Shown: piece by piece, positions 15,714 to 24,865 of the stretch | Position numbering within the stretch: position 1 is the stretch's first letter | Layout: each line of letters begins with the position of its first letter | Source: CAYSJU01 sp964431495 | Lineage (GTDB): Bacteria > Omnitrophota > Gorgyraeia > Tantalellales > Tantalellaceae | DNA length: 64,000 nucleotides | Reading direction: 5' to 3' | NCBI GenBank assembly: GCA_964431495.1 | Contig: CAYSJU010000005.1 | Coordinates: forward strand, 19,927-83,926 | Translations under genes and position numbers: made by a program | Notes under the pieces: model-generated | The model's input: only the letters and a program-made list of their open reading frames with translations | The model's database searches: none | What the model was told of the DNA's origin: nothing

Positions 15714-16991
15714 ATGAAGAGCAAGATAAAAAAATCGAACGGAACGGCAAGGCACATGGAGATAGTGCTGCCCACGGACAGGGTCGATAAGGTGCTGAAG
15801 GAAGTGTTGCAGGAGATCCGTAAAGAAGCGGACATCGCGGGATTCAGGAGGGGGAAAGCGCCGGAAGATCTTGTTCTCAGCAATTACAGGGAAAAGATCA
15901 TGGACGAGACCAAAAGGCGCCTTGTTCCCCAGGCATACCAGGACGCGCTGGCCGCGCACAAGGTCACCCCGGTAAGCCTGCCGGAATTGTCGGATGTTGT
16001 GATGGATCCGAAAGGCGAGCTCTCTTTTACGGCAAAGGTCGACGCGCGGCCTGAAATAAAATTGAAAAGATACAAGGGGATCAAAGCCGAGAGACGGAAG
16101 ATCACCGTTACCGATGACGAAGTTGAAGAGGCCCTTTCCAGAGTCCGGAACATGCACGCGGAGTTCATAGGGACCGATGGGCCCATTCGAAAGGGTGATT
16201 ACGGGATCTGCGATGTCGAAGCTTTCATTGACGGCAAATTGATCAGCAAGAAGAGGGAAAAAGCATGGATAGAAGCGAACAGGGAGAATTCCATGCTTGG
16301 CCTGGGCGAGGAGCTTTGCGGCATGAACGCCGGAGAGAAGAAGACCATAGATGTGACGTTGCCGGAAGGGTATCCTGATAAGAAGTACGCGGGTAAAAAG
16401 GCCGAGTTTACCGTGGAAGTAAAGGAGATACGTGAAAAGAAGTTGCCCGAAATGGACGATGAATTAGCCAAAAAAGCCGGGAAAGAGACGATTGCCCAGC
16501 TGCGCGAGGAACTTCGTACGCAGATCATGGAAAGAAAAGAGCTCAACGACAAGATAAAGATGAAGAACCGGATAATGGAGTTCCTGCTGAAAAAGCATGA
16601 TTTCGATCTTCCCGAATCCATGGTCAATAGACAGTTCGATGTCCTTATGAAGAGGGCAAAAGATGAATTGGTCAAGAAAGGCGTTGATGAGAAGGCCATC
16701 GAGTCGCATACCGGCAAGTTGAACGAGCAGTTGATGAAGGAAGCCCGGAACAAGGTAAGGATATATTTTATTCTCGATGAAATAGCCGATCAGGAGGGCA
16801 TTTCAGTGACAGATGAAGAAGTTGACGCTTGGCTCGAATCCATGTCGGGATATTACAACCAGGAGTTTGACGATGTGAAAAAATATTATGAAGAACACGA
16901 CCTCCTTGGAGGCGTGGAAGAGCAGTTAAGAGAGGACAAAACACTGGATTTTTTGCTTTCCGAGGCCGCAGTTTCCGTTAAGAAAAATTAA
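15714..16991 (+). CDS. tig: Trigger factor (ribosome-bound chaperone, peptidyl-prolyl isomerase)
   Basis: 425 residues, three-domain trigger factor. The ribosome-docking motif is AGFRRGKAPEDLV near residues 43-55, the FKBP-like PPIase domain spans about 155-240 (GDYGICDVEAFIDG ... ITLPEGYPDKKYAGKKAEFTVEV is the typical flow), and the helical chaperone arms follow to the end. Catches nascent chains at the exit tunnel. Nine bases after hpf and followed by clpP; tig-clpP is a common bacterial pair (clpX is not found after it here). Confidence 0.94.
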   Translation: MKSKIKKSNGTARHMEIVLPTDRVDKVLKEVLQEIRKEADIAGFRRGKAPEDLVLSNYREKIMDETKRRLVPQAYQDALAAHKVTPVSLPELSDVVMDPKGELSFTAKVDARPEIKLKRYKGIKAERRKITVTDDEVEEALSRVRNMHAEFIGTDGPIRKGDYGICDVEAFIDGKLISKKREKAWIEANRENSMLGLGEELCGMNAGEKKTIDVTLPEGYPDKKYAGKKAEFTVEVKEIREKKLPEMDDELAKKAGKETIAQLREELRTQIMERKELNDKIKMKNRIMEFLLKKHDFDLPESMVNRQFDVLMKRAKDELVKKGVDEKAIESHTGKLNEQLMKEARNKVRIYFILDEIADQEGISVTDEEVDAWLESMSGYYNQEFDDVKKYYEEHDLLGGVEEQLREDKTLDFLLSEAAVSVKKN

Positions 16992-17014
16992 ATGCCACTA
17001 AAAAGGGAGGGGAA

Positions 17015-17596
17015 ATGAGCGTAATTCCCATGGTAATCGAAAAGGATGGAAGAGCCGAAAGGGCGTATGACATCTATTCGCGCCTTTTAAAGGACAGGAT
17101 CGTGTTCATAGGTTCGGCGATAGACGATAACGTAGCGAACATAATAATCGCGGAACTCCTCTTCCTGCAGAACGAGGATCCGGGCAAGGACATCCATGTC
17201 TATGTTAATTCGCCGGGAGGAAACGTGACCAGCGGACTGGCCATCTATGATACCATGCAGTTCGTCAAGCCCGATGTCAGCACATACTGTGTGGGACAGG
17301 CTGCCAGCATGGGCGCGGTGCTTCTTTCAGCAGGGAAAAAGGGCAAAAGGTATGCCCTGCCGCACGCGAGGATCATGCTTCATCAGCCATGGGGAGGAAT
17401 GCAGGGATCGGCTTCGGATATCACGATCCATGCCAAAGAGATCACAAGGATAAAAAAGGGTCTCGAGCAAATACTGGTGGACCACACTGGCCAGCCGTTG
17501 AGCCAGATCAAAAAAGACACCGACAGGGATTTTTTCATGAGCGCCGAAGAAGCCAAAGAGTATGGCGTGGTAGATGACGTGATGTCGAATATTTAG
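17015..17596 (+). CDS. clpP: ATP-dependent Clp protease proteolytic subunit
   Basis: 193 residues, normal for ClpP. The catalytic triad is visible: Ser98 in GQAASMGAVLL, His123 in ARIMLHQPWGG, and Asp172 in DRDFFMSAEEA. It forms the tetradecameric serine-protease chamber that works with ClpX/ClpA. Start ATG preceded by GGGAGGGG. It follows tig closely; the usual next gene clpX is replaced by a class V aminotransferase. Confidence 0.97.
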   Translation: MSVIPMVIEKDGRAERAYDIYSRLLKDRIVFIGSAIDDNVANIIIAELLFLQNEDPGKDIHVYVNSPGGNVTSGLAIYDTMQFVKPDVSTYCVGQAASMGAVLLSAGKKGKRYALPHARIMLHQPWGGMQGSASDITIHAKEITRIKKGLEQILVDHTGQPLSQIKKDTDRDFFMSAEEAKEYGVVDDVMSNI

Positions 17597-17648
17597 GAAG
17601 AGGGTAGAGATAAAAGTAGACAGTTACCAGTAAGGAGGTAGAGAAGCA

Positions 17649-18779
17649 ATGAGGAAGTACAGATTAATGGCGCCCGGGCCGACGCCGGTGCCCGAAAAAG
17701 TTCTGTTGGAAATGGCGGATACGATAATACACCACAGGACGCCACAGTTCAGCGCAGTTTTGAAAGATGTGAACCAGAAACTCAAGAAGGTATTCAACAC
17801 AAAAAACCCTGTTTTGACATTCTCTTCCAGCGGCACGGGAGCGATGGAGGCGTCGGTGGTGAATTTCCTTTCAAAGGAAGACAAAGCGCTTGTGATACGC
17901 GGGGGAAAATTCGGAGAAAGGTTCGGCGAGATCTGCGAGGCTTACGGTGTTGAAACCGTGGCTTATAACGTCACCTGGGGGGAGGCCGCGGATCCTTCGA
18001 CGGTCAAACAGCTTCTTTCGGATAATCCTGGCATCAAAGTAGTGTACGGCACCCTGTGCGAGACATCTACAGGAGTTGTTAACGACATAGAGTCCATAGG
18101 TAAAGTAGTGTCGTCCACGGACGCTGTTCTGGTGGTAGATGCGGTCAGTGGATTGTCCGCGGATGAGATGAAGCCGGACGAATGTGGTGTGGACGTGATA
18201 GTCGCGGGTTCGCAGAAAGGCCTTATGATGCCTCCCGGACTGGCCTTTATGAGCCTCAGTCCAAAAGCCGGGAAGCTGGCGGAGACTTCAGGCCTGCCCA
18301 AATATTATTTTAATCTGAAAGCCGCGATGAAAGCATACAGCAAGGACGATACCCCATGGACACCCGCGGTATCCCTGATGACGGGGCTTAATAAAGTGCT
18401 GGACATGATATTGGAAGAAGGGCTTGATAACGTACTGGCAAGGCATGCGCGCCTCGCTAACGCTACCCGCGAGGCGGTAAAAGCGCTCGGTCTGGAACTT
18501 TTCGCTAAAAATCCTTCCAATGCAGTAACAGCGGTGAAGGTGCCGGAAAACGTTGACGGGCTGGCGCTTGTCAAGAAAATGCGGGATGAACAGCGGATTA
18601 CCATCGCGGGCGGGCAGGCCGGACTGAAAGGGAAAATATTCAGGATCGCTCACCTTGGCTATATGGATGAATATGATACGATCACCGCTATAGCCGGAGT
18701 GGAGGTAGTTCTTAACCAGCTGGGCCATAATGTGGACCTTGGAAAGGGTGTGGCCTGCGCGGAGAAGTTGTTATCGTGA
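17649..18779 (+). CDS. Class V aminotransferase (alanine--glyoxylate / serine--pyruvate type)
   Basis: A 376-residue fold-type I PLP enzyme. Opens RLMAPGPTPVPEKVLLEM with FSSSGTGAMEASV for phosphate binding, VDAVSGLSADE and the Schiff-base lysine in VAGSQKGLMMPPGLAF near residue 190. In many anaerobes and archaea a homologue is encoded beside serA and is thought to provide the aminotransferase step of serine synthesis instead of SerC, or to convert glyoxylate to glycine. Sequence alone cannot decide the substrate. AAGGAGG ribosome site before the ATG. Confidence 0.87.
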   Translation: MRKYRLMAPGPTPVPEKVLLEMADTIIHHRTPQFSAVLKDVNQKLKKVFNTKNPVLTFSSSGTGAMEASVVNFLSKEDKALVIRGGKFGERFGEICEAYGVETVAYNVTWGEAADPSTVKQLLSDNPGIKVVYGTLCETSTGVVNDIESIGKVVSSTDAVLVVDAVSGLSADEMKPDECGVDVIVAGSQKGLMMPPGLAFMSLSPKAGKLAETSGLPKYYFNLKAAMKAYSKDDTPWTPAVSLMTGLNKVLDMILEEGLDNVLARHARLANATREAVKALGLELFAKNPSNAVTAVKVPENVDGLALVKKMRDEQRITIAGGQAGLKGKIFRIAHLGYMDEYDTITAIAGVEVVLNQLGHNVDLGKGVACAEKLLS

Positions 18780-18814
18780 TATTTTTTGAAATCTAACAGA
18801 TCAGGAGAGGGAGC

Positions 18815-20413
18815 ATGTCAGTAAAAATCTTAATCAGTGACCCTTTGGCCAAGGAAGGCGTAGACATACTGAAAGGCCATAAGGGATTTCAAGTCGATGA
18901 GGTGTCAAAGCTTTCAGAGGCTGAGCTTGCGAAAAAGATCAAGGGATACGACGCGCTAATCGTAAGGAGCGGCACGACCGTGACCAGAAAAATAATCGAG
19001 GCATCTGATAAGCTGGAAGTAATAGGAAGGGCAGGAGTCGGATTAGACAATGTCGATGTGGAGGCTGCTTCCAAGAAAGGCGTAGTCGTAATGAACGCTC
19101 CTACCGGCAACACAATATCAACGGCGGAACACGCTTTCGGACTTATGATGGCCCTTTCCAGAAGTATACCTATGGCCAACCAGTCTGTTAAGCAGGGAAG
19201 ATGGGATAGAAAGAAGTTCATGGGGGTTGAACTTTACGGCAAGGTTTTGGGCGTCATCGGGCTTGGGCGCATAGGCGCGGAATTCGCCAAAAGGGCCCAG
19301 GCTTTTGAGATGAAAGTCATCGCGTGCGACCCGTTCCTTTCAAAGGAAAAAGCCAAGAGCCTTAACGTGGAGCCAGTGGACATTGATACACTTCTCAGAA
19401 AATCGGATTACATTACCATACATACCCCGCTGACCGAAGAAACGAAACATCTTATCGATGAGAAAGCGTTCCGAAAGATGAAAAAGGGTGTTCGTATAAT
19501 CAATGCCGCCAGGGGCGGGATCATCGATGAAAAAGCTCTTGCCAAACATATCAAGACCGGCAAGGTCGGCGGAGCTGCTCTGGATGTATATGAAAGTAAA
19601 GCTAAGCCGCCGATGGACAGTCCGGTGGTAGATATTGACGAAGTTGTGACTACGCCGCATCTCGGCGCCTCTACCGAAGAGGCCCAGATCAACGTGGCAA
19701 TAGACATAGCGAAATGTGTTTCGGACGCACTCATGGGAAAAGGATACCGTAACGCGGTGAATGTCCCGGCTGTGGAAGAAGAATTACTCGAGGTCATCCA
19801 GCCTTTTATCAATCTCGCGGAACGGCTCGGGTCCATACAGGCACAGTTGATCGAAGAACCCATAACAGGCGTCCACATTAAATATACCGGAGATGTCGCC
19901 GGCATGAATGTCGATGTGGTCACACGCGCTGTTATCAAGGGGATATTCGATCCCGTTCTGGAAGAAAAAGTGAATTACGTCAACTCAATGGTCATAGCGA
20001 AAGAAAGGGGCGTTAAGGTCACGGAAAAAAAGAGTTCCGGTATCACAGACTTCGCGAATCTGATATGCGTTGAAGTCGAAGGCGCTAAAAGGAAGCATTT
20101 TATCATGGGGACGCTTTTTGCCAACAAAGATCCCAGAATAGTGAAAGTGGACAAGTTCTATGTGGAAGCTATTCCGGACGGGTACATGCTGTTCGTTTCC
20201 AACAGAGATGTTCCCGGTGTTGTCGGAAAGATCGGGACAGCACTGGCGAAAGGGGGCATTAATATCGCCAGCATAAGTTTCGGGAGGGATAAAAAGACCC
20301 GTGAAGCTATAAGTCTTTTGAATCTGGACAGCGAGGTGTCGAAGAACCTGTTAAAGAAGCTGACCGCTTTAAAGGATATCAAGGATGTGAAACAGGTGAA
20401 GGTCTCTTTGTAG
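18815..20413 (+). CDS. serA: D-3-phosphoglycerate dehydrogenase
   Basis: 532 residues, the long SerA form: catalytic/NAD domain (1-310), an allosteric substrate-binding domain (about 320-450) and a C-terminal ACT domain (about 455-532, YMLFVSNRDVPGVVGKIGTALAKGGINIAS). NAD site VLGVIGLGRIGAEFAKRAQ, catalytic Arg in NAARGGIIDE, Glu and His in the stretch ending TTPHLGAST. First step of serine synthesis from 3-phosphoglycerate; the ACT domain implies feedback by serine. Starts 35 bases after the aminotransferase and shares its transcript. Confidence 0.95.
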   Translation: MSVKILISDPLAKEGVDILKGHKGFQVDEVSKLSEAELAKKIKGYDALIVRSGTTVTRKIIEASDKLEVIGRAGVGLDNVDVEAASKKGVVVMNAPTGNTISTAEHAFGLMMALSRSIPMANQSVKQGRWDRKKFMGVELYGKVLGVIGLGRIGAEFAKRAQAFEMKVIACDPFLSKEKAKSLNVEPVDIDTLLRKSDYITIHTPLTEETKHLIDEKAFRKMKKGVRIINAARGGIIDEKALAKHIKTGKVGGAALDVYESKAKPPMDSPVVDIDEVVTTPHLGASTEEAQINVAIDIAKCVSDALMGKGYRNAVNVPAVEEELLEVIQPFINLAERLGSIQAQLIEEPITGVHIKYTGDVAGMNVDVVTRAVIKGIFDPVLEEKVNYVNSMVIAKERGVKVTEKKSSGITDFANLICVEVEGAKRKHFIMGTLFANKDPRIVKVDKFYVEAIPDGYMLFVSNRDVPGVVGKIGTALAKGGINIASISFGRDKKTREAISLLNLDSEVSKNLLKKLTALKDIKDVKQVKVSL

Positions 20414-20448
20414 ATGAAGGCACGATTTATGCGGGTGAAGGGATAACA

Positions 20449-21726
20449 ATGGGCGCGCAGAAAAACATGGTAAGATTAATAGATGTCACCAACCGGGACG
20501 GAGTCCAGACTTCCCGACTTGGTCTGGCGAAACTCCAGAAGACCGTCCTGAATATCCTTTTGAACAAGATGGGTATTTTTCAGTCGGAATTCGGATTTCC
20601 TTTCACCACCCATGAGATAAACTATCTCAACGCTAATTTAGAACTGGCCAGGAAAAAAGTCATTTATCCCATGCGTCTCTCCGGATGGATAAGGGCGATC
20701 GAGTCGGATGTTGAGACAACTACCAGGCTGACCGCGGTAAAACATCTGAACATGTCCATTTCAACGTCAGACCAGATGATAAAAGGTAAATTCGCGGGGA
20801 AAATGGACAGAAAAGGCGTTATCAAAGCCGCGGTTGGCGCGATAAAGCTCGCCAGGAAGAGAGGCATTAAATCCATCGGAGTGAACGCCGAAGACGCATC
20901 AAGGAGCGATCTTGATTATCTAATAGAATTCGGTCAGGCGGCCAAGGAAGCAGGGGCGGACCGGATACGGTATTGTGATACCCTGGGATATGATGATCCG
21001 TTCACTGTCTATGACAGGGTTGCCGCACTGGCGAGCGCGGTTAAAATACCGATCGAACTCCATACTCACAACGACCTGGGCATGGCAGTGGCCGTAAGCA
21101 TTGCGGGCGCTAAAGCCGCTATTGACAGCGGCGTGGACGCGTATATAAATACCACCGTCAACGGGATGGGCGAGAGAGCGGGAAACGCTGATCTGGTGAG
21201 CTGTGTTCTTGCGCTTAAATATTCCAGCGGATTCGCGGGCAACAGAAAATACAGGATGGACCCCAGCATAAATACCAGGATGTCCTGGAAGATAGCCCAG
21301 TATGCTTCTTACGCGTTTGGCGTGCCTCTACCGGTGAACCAGGTTGGCGTTGGCGCCAACGCGTTCGCGCATGAGTCCGGGATACATGCGGACGGCGCTC
21401 TGAAGGACAGAAGGAACTATGAGCTATACGATTTTGAAGAACTCGGGAGAGGCGAACCGGAAGTCATTGATACCGGGAGAGCTATTACCGCTGGGGAATA
21501 CAGCGGCATCAAGGGTTTTAGAAACGTATATCACAGGCTTGAAGTCAAATTTCACGATAATAAAGAGGCGACGAGGATACTGGAACTGGTCCGTTACGCG
21601 AATGTGCATACTCAGAAACCTCTGGTCCGGGATGAACTTATATTCATAGCAAAGTACCCGGACATAGCGGAGAAGATATTTACCATGATGCCTCCTACGG
21701 TCAAGGCAAAAAGACGTAAAAAATAA
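20449..21726 (+). CDS. 2-isopropylmalate / homocitrate synthase family enzyme
   Basis: A 425-residue acetyl-CoA-dependent re-aldolase of the LeuA/HCS/CimA family. Visible: IDVTNRDGVQTSRLGL at the N-terminus (divergent from the usual LRDGEQ), the metal site HTHNDLGMAVA, NTTVNGMGERAGNADL, and HESGIHADGALKD. It is too short for the C-terminal regulatory domain of LeuA, closer to homocitrate synthase in layout. No leuB/leuC/leuD neighbours are here, so substrate (2-oxoisovalerate, 2-oxoglutarate or pyruvate) is open. Confidence 0.8.
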   Translation: MGAQKNMVRLIDVTNRDGVQTSRLGLAKLQKTVLNILLNKMGIFQSEFGFPFTTHEINYLNANLELARKKVIYPMRLSGWIRAIESDVETTTRLTAVKHLNMSISTSDQMIKGKFAGKMDRKGVIKAAVGAIKLARKRGIKSIGVNAEDASRSDLDYLIEFGQAAKEAGADRIRYCDTLGYDDPFTVYDRVAALASAVKIPIELHTHNDLGMAVAVSIAGAKAAIDSGVDAYINTTVNGMGERAGNADLVSCVLALKYSSGFAGNRKYRMDPSINTRMSWKIAQYASYAFGVPLPVNQVGVGANAFAHESGIHADGALKDRRNYELYDFEELGRGEPEVIDTGRAITAGEYSGIKGFRNVYHRLEVKFHDNKEATRILELVRYANVHTQKPLVRDELIFIAKYPDIAEKIFTMMPPTVKAKRRKK

Positions 21727-21747
21727 AGGCAGTTGAAGGTGGTGTTT

Positions 21748-22683
21748 ATGAAAAGAAGCAGGCGAATGTTGATGGTGCTGGCTTTGATGATAGCCATATC
21801 CCTATCCCTGCCTGCACAGGCCAAAGAGAAAAAAGGGTTTTTGGTAAGGGTGTGGGAAAAAGTGAGGAAGAAGGCAGTGGGAGAAGACGCGCCCGCGCCT
21901 GTTAAGGAGAAGCCCGCTGGGGCCCCTCAAAAAACAAGGTTCACGCCGGTCAGGAAAAAAGAGGAAAAAGTAACGCCTGTATTGCCTGGAAAAGTAGAGG
22001 AAAAGAAGAAGACAGAGAGCGAATTGCGGGAAAAATCCGGGGAGAGAGATGAAGAACCGGTAAAGGCTGAACCGCTAAAGGAGCCAGGGGAGCAAGAGGA
22101 AGCCCCAGTTAAGACTGAACTGTTGAAGGTGCCGGAGGAGAAGGAGATGCCGGTTAAAGCCGAACAGCCGGAGGAAGCGGCGAAAAAAGAGGAAGAGTTG
22201 CCAGGGGAGGCGTCCGAAGGAACGAAGAAAAAACGCGAAAGAAAAGGAAGAAGGGAAATGACGCTGACAAAAGCGGAAATGGTCGATGCGATAAAAAGGC
22301 GCCTGGAAGCATATTCCAAAATTGTTGATATTATTCCAGGACTTAGCATGGAGAAAGACGCAGATGGGGAAGCGGAGTACTATTACAGTAAAGAGGGGGG
22401 CGCGCCTGTTAAATTGATCGAACTTGACAAGGATACTTTGTATAAGCTGTTTGTCAGGATCAGCAATGAGGCTACGCGTTTCCGCACGGAAAGAACAATA
22501 AAACAGATAGAGCAACAGAATGCTTTAATGCGGATTCTCCATCAACAGGAACAACACCGGCAGCAATTGCATCAGCAGCAGCAACAGCAGCAGGTAATAC
22601 GGCAGCAGACGCAGCAGCCCTCACAGCAGCCTCCAAGGGCTCATCAGCCGCCGCCGCAACCACCACCGCCGACCAGGAGATAA
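21748..22683 (+). CDS. Exported low-complexity protein with Glu/Lys repeats and poly-Q/poly-P tail
   Basis: I do not recognise a family. The 311-residue protein starts with a signal peptide (RRMLMVLALMIAISLSLPAQA-KEK). Then come Glu/Lys/Pro repeats of the form PVKAEPLKEPGEQEE / PVKTELLKVPEEKE / PVKAEQPEEAAKKE (about 50-160), a folded-looking central part (TKAEMVDAIKRRLEAYSKIVDIIPGLS, 176-255), a short coiled coil and a C-terminal tail rich in Gln and then Pro (QQQQQQQ, PPPQPPPP). The ATG at 21748 follows AAGGTGG. Probably an envelope or cell-wall-associated protein. Confidence 0.7.
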   Translation: MKRSRRMLMVLALMIAISLSLPAQAKEKKGFLVRVWEKVRKKAVGEDAPAPVKEKPAGAPQKTRFTPVRKKEEKVTPVLPGKVEEKKKTESELREKSGERDEEPVKAEPLKEPGEQEEAPVKTELLKVPEEKEMPVKAEQPEEAAKKEEELPGEASEGTKKKRERKGRREMTLTKAEMVDAIKRRLEAYSKIVDIIPGLSMEKDADGEAEYYYSKEGGAPVKLIELDKDTLYKLFVRISNEATRFRTERTIKQIEQQNALMRILHQQEQHRQQLHQQQQQQQVIRQQTQQPSQQPPRAHQPPPQPPPPTRR

Positions 22684-22688
22684 CGATC

Positions 22689-23993
22689 ATGAATTGCGAT
22701 AGAAGAAAACCCGGAAGGGGAGAGGTAACCGTATTAGTAGGCGCTCAGTGGGGCGATGAGGGAAAAGGCAAGGTCATCGACATATTGACCGAAGATGTCC
22801 AGTATGTCGTGCGTTACCAGGGAGGTAATAATGCCGGACATACCGTTGTTATCGGAGACGACAGTTATGTTCTTCATCTCATCCCTTCGGGCATATTACA
22901 CGAGGGGAAGATCTGTGTTATAGGTCATGGTGTGGTCATTGATCCAAAGGCGCTCATTGATGAGATAGAATTGTTAAAGTCAAAAGGTATCAGTTTTGAC
23001 GGACGACTTAAGATCAGCGGCAAGGCGCATGTCATTTTTCCCTATCATTGTAAGCTTGATGAACTCAGAGAGGTCAAGAAAAAGGGTCGTATAGGGACGA
23101 CCAAAAAAGGGATAGGGCCATGCTATGCCGATAAGGTCTCAAGGGCTGGGATACGCATCGCTGACCTTTTTGACAGAGAATATCTGAAGAAGAGGCTGGA
23201 ACTCAATATTGATGAGAAAAATGCTATTCTCAGGAATCTTTATAAAACGCCTGGGTTTTCGGCCGGGGAGATATTCCAGGAATACGTAAAATACGCGGAT
23301 CGTTTAAAAGAACACGTCTGCGATACAACACTGCTGCTTAATGAAGCTTTGAGAAATGGGAGCTCGATACTCTTCGAAGGGGCACAGGGGACCTTTCTCG
23401 ATGTTGATTATGGCACTTATCCATTCGTGACATCGTCTAACGCGACAGCCGGAGGGGCCTGCACGGGCGCGGGCATAGGTCCGTCCAGGATCGACAGGGT
23501 CCTTGGCGTGGTAAAGGCTTATACCACTCGAGTAGGAGAGGGGCCGTTCCCGACCGAGTTCGGCGAGACTCTTATGGAGAAGATCAGGACAAAAGGCGGA
23601 GAATTTGGATCTACCACGGGCAGGGCGCGGAGGTGCGGCTGGTTTGATTCTGTTCTGGTAAGAAATTCCGTGGATATAAACGGCATAGACAGCGTGATCA
23701 TCACGAAACTGGATGTCCTGGATGAACTGGAAACCATAAAGATATGCACGGCTTACAGGTACAAAGGTGCGTTATATCAAAGCATACCCGGTAACCCGGG
23801 TTTTTTGGAGGATTGTGAACCCGTATATGAAGAACATCCTGGATGGAAGAAGGATACTTCCGAGATAACGCTTCACAGGGAACTGCCGCAGAACGCGAGG
23901 AAATATCTCGCACGGGTAAAGGAGCTCATAGGGACCGATATTATACTTGTTTCGGTAGGGAAAAGCAGGAAACAGACGTTGGTATACGAGTAG
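22689..23993 (+). CDS. purA: Adenylosuccinate synthetase
   Basis: 434 residues, normal for PurA; makes adenylosuccinate from IMP, aspartate and GTP in AMP synthesis. The P-loop VGAQWGDEGKGKVID with the catalytic Asp and His of NNAGHTVV are present, as are GTTKKGIGPCYADK and the Arg in STTGRARRCGWFD. It begins with an extra 12-residue lead before the usual VTVLVG. CAGGAG ribosome site lies in the end of the preceding gene. A 139-base AT-rich spacer of quasi-repeats follows. Confidence 0.97.
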   Translation: MNCDRRKPGRGEVTVLVGAQWGDEGKGKVIDILTEDVQYVVRYQGGNNAGHTVVIGDDSYVLHLIPSGILHEGKICVIGHGVVIDPKALIDEIELLKSKGISFDGRLKISGKAHVIFPYHCKLDELREVKKKGRIGTTKKGIGPCYADKVSRAGIRIADLFDREYLKKRLELNIDEKNAILRNLYKTPGFSAGEIFQEYVKYADRLKEHVCDTTLLLNEALRNGSSILFEGAQGTFLDVDYGTYPFVTSSNATAGGACTGAGIGPSRIDRVLGVVKAYTTRVGEGPFPTEFGETLMEKIRTKGGEFGSTTGRARRCGWFDSVLVRNSVDINGIDSVIITKLDVLDELETIKICTAYRYKGALYQSIPGNPGFLEDCEPVYEEHPGWKKDTSEITLHRELPQNARKYLARVKELIGTDIILVSVGKSRKQTLVYE

Positions 23994-24132
23994 GATGTCA
24001 ATGCAAAAGTAAAAGTGAAAAGCGCAAAATTGAAATTAAAAATTTAAAATTAATGATAGGGACAACCAAGATCCCCAACTTTGCTGTTGCCAGAAAAATT
24101 TTCAATTATGAATTTTATTAAAGGAGGATACC

Positions 24133-24798
24133 ATGAAGACTAAGGGGATTGTTTTAACGGGGACCGCGGTATTGGTTATGTTGTGTTTCCTTGCGTCCGG
24201 ATGTGCGGTTAACTTCTACAAGCAGAGCCCGCGCAGCAAAAAGAAGATTAAGGAACTGGAAGCAAAGGTAAGTGAACTGGAAGAAGCGCGTATGGCAGAA
24301 CAGGAAAAATTTACGCAGGTAAAACGGATGCTCGAAAGGAAATTGAAGAGCCAGATCGCCGATGACCAGGTTTCCATACGGATGAGCGACGGAGGGCTTG
24401 TTATAATGCTTTCAGATAATATATTGTTTGATTCCGGAAAGGCGGAGCTTAAGAAACAGGCCTTTCCTATTCTGGACAAGGTTACGGCCATTATCAAGCG
24501 TGAAGTCCCGGATAAGAATATCGGGATCGGCGGTCATACGGATAACGTACCTATAACATATTCGGACTGGGAGTCGAACTGGGAACTCTCCGCCGCCAGA
24601 GCCACAAATGTTCTGTATTACCTGGAGAAAAAAGGGATTCCGGCGAAACGGCTTTCCGCGACAGGATACGGGGAGTATCGACCGATAGCGTCGAATGATG
24701 ATCCCGACGGACGCGCAAGGAACAGGCGTGTCGAGATCGCCATACTTCCGGAATTTGTCGAAGAGAGGGCTGCTGGCAAAGACAAAAATATTAAATAG
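24133..24798 (+). CDS. OmpA/MotB-domain lipoprotein
   Basis: 221 residues. A signal peptide with lipobox (FLASGC, Cys at about residue 24) makes it a lipoprotein, likely in the outer membrane. A coiled coil follows (KKIKELEAKVSELEEARMAEQEKF, about 36-75), then the peptidoglycan-binding OmpA_C domain: ILFDSGKAELKKQA, GHTDNVPI, WELSAARATNV and GRARNRRVEI, which holds the diaminopimelate-binding Asp and Arg. It tethers the outer membrane to the wall, Pal-like. GGAGG ribosome site precedes the ATG. Confidence 0.92.
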   Translation: MKTKGIVLTGTAVLVMLCFLASGCAVNFYKQSPRSKKKIKELEAKVSELEEARMAEQEKFTQVKRMLERKLKSQIADDQVSIRMSDGGLVIMLSDNILFDSGKAELKKQAFPILDKVTAIIKREVPDKNIGIGGHTDNVPITYSDWESNWELSAARATNVLYYLEKKGIPAKRLSATGYGEYRPIASNDDPDGRARNRRVEIAILPEFVEERAAGKDKNIK

Positions 24799-24865
24799 GA
24801 CCGACAGATACCCGTATCTCGGAACAGTCACACGTCACGATAATCTTTTTTCACGAGGACGAATC

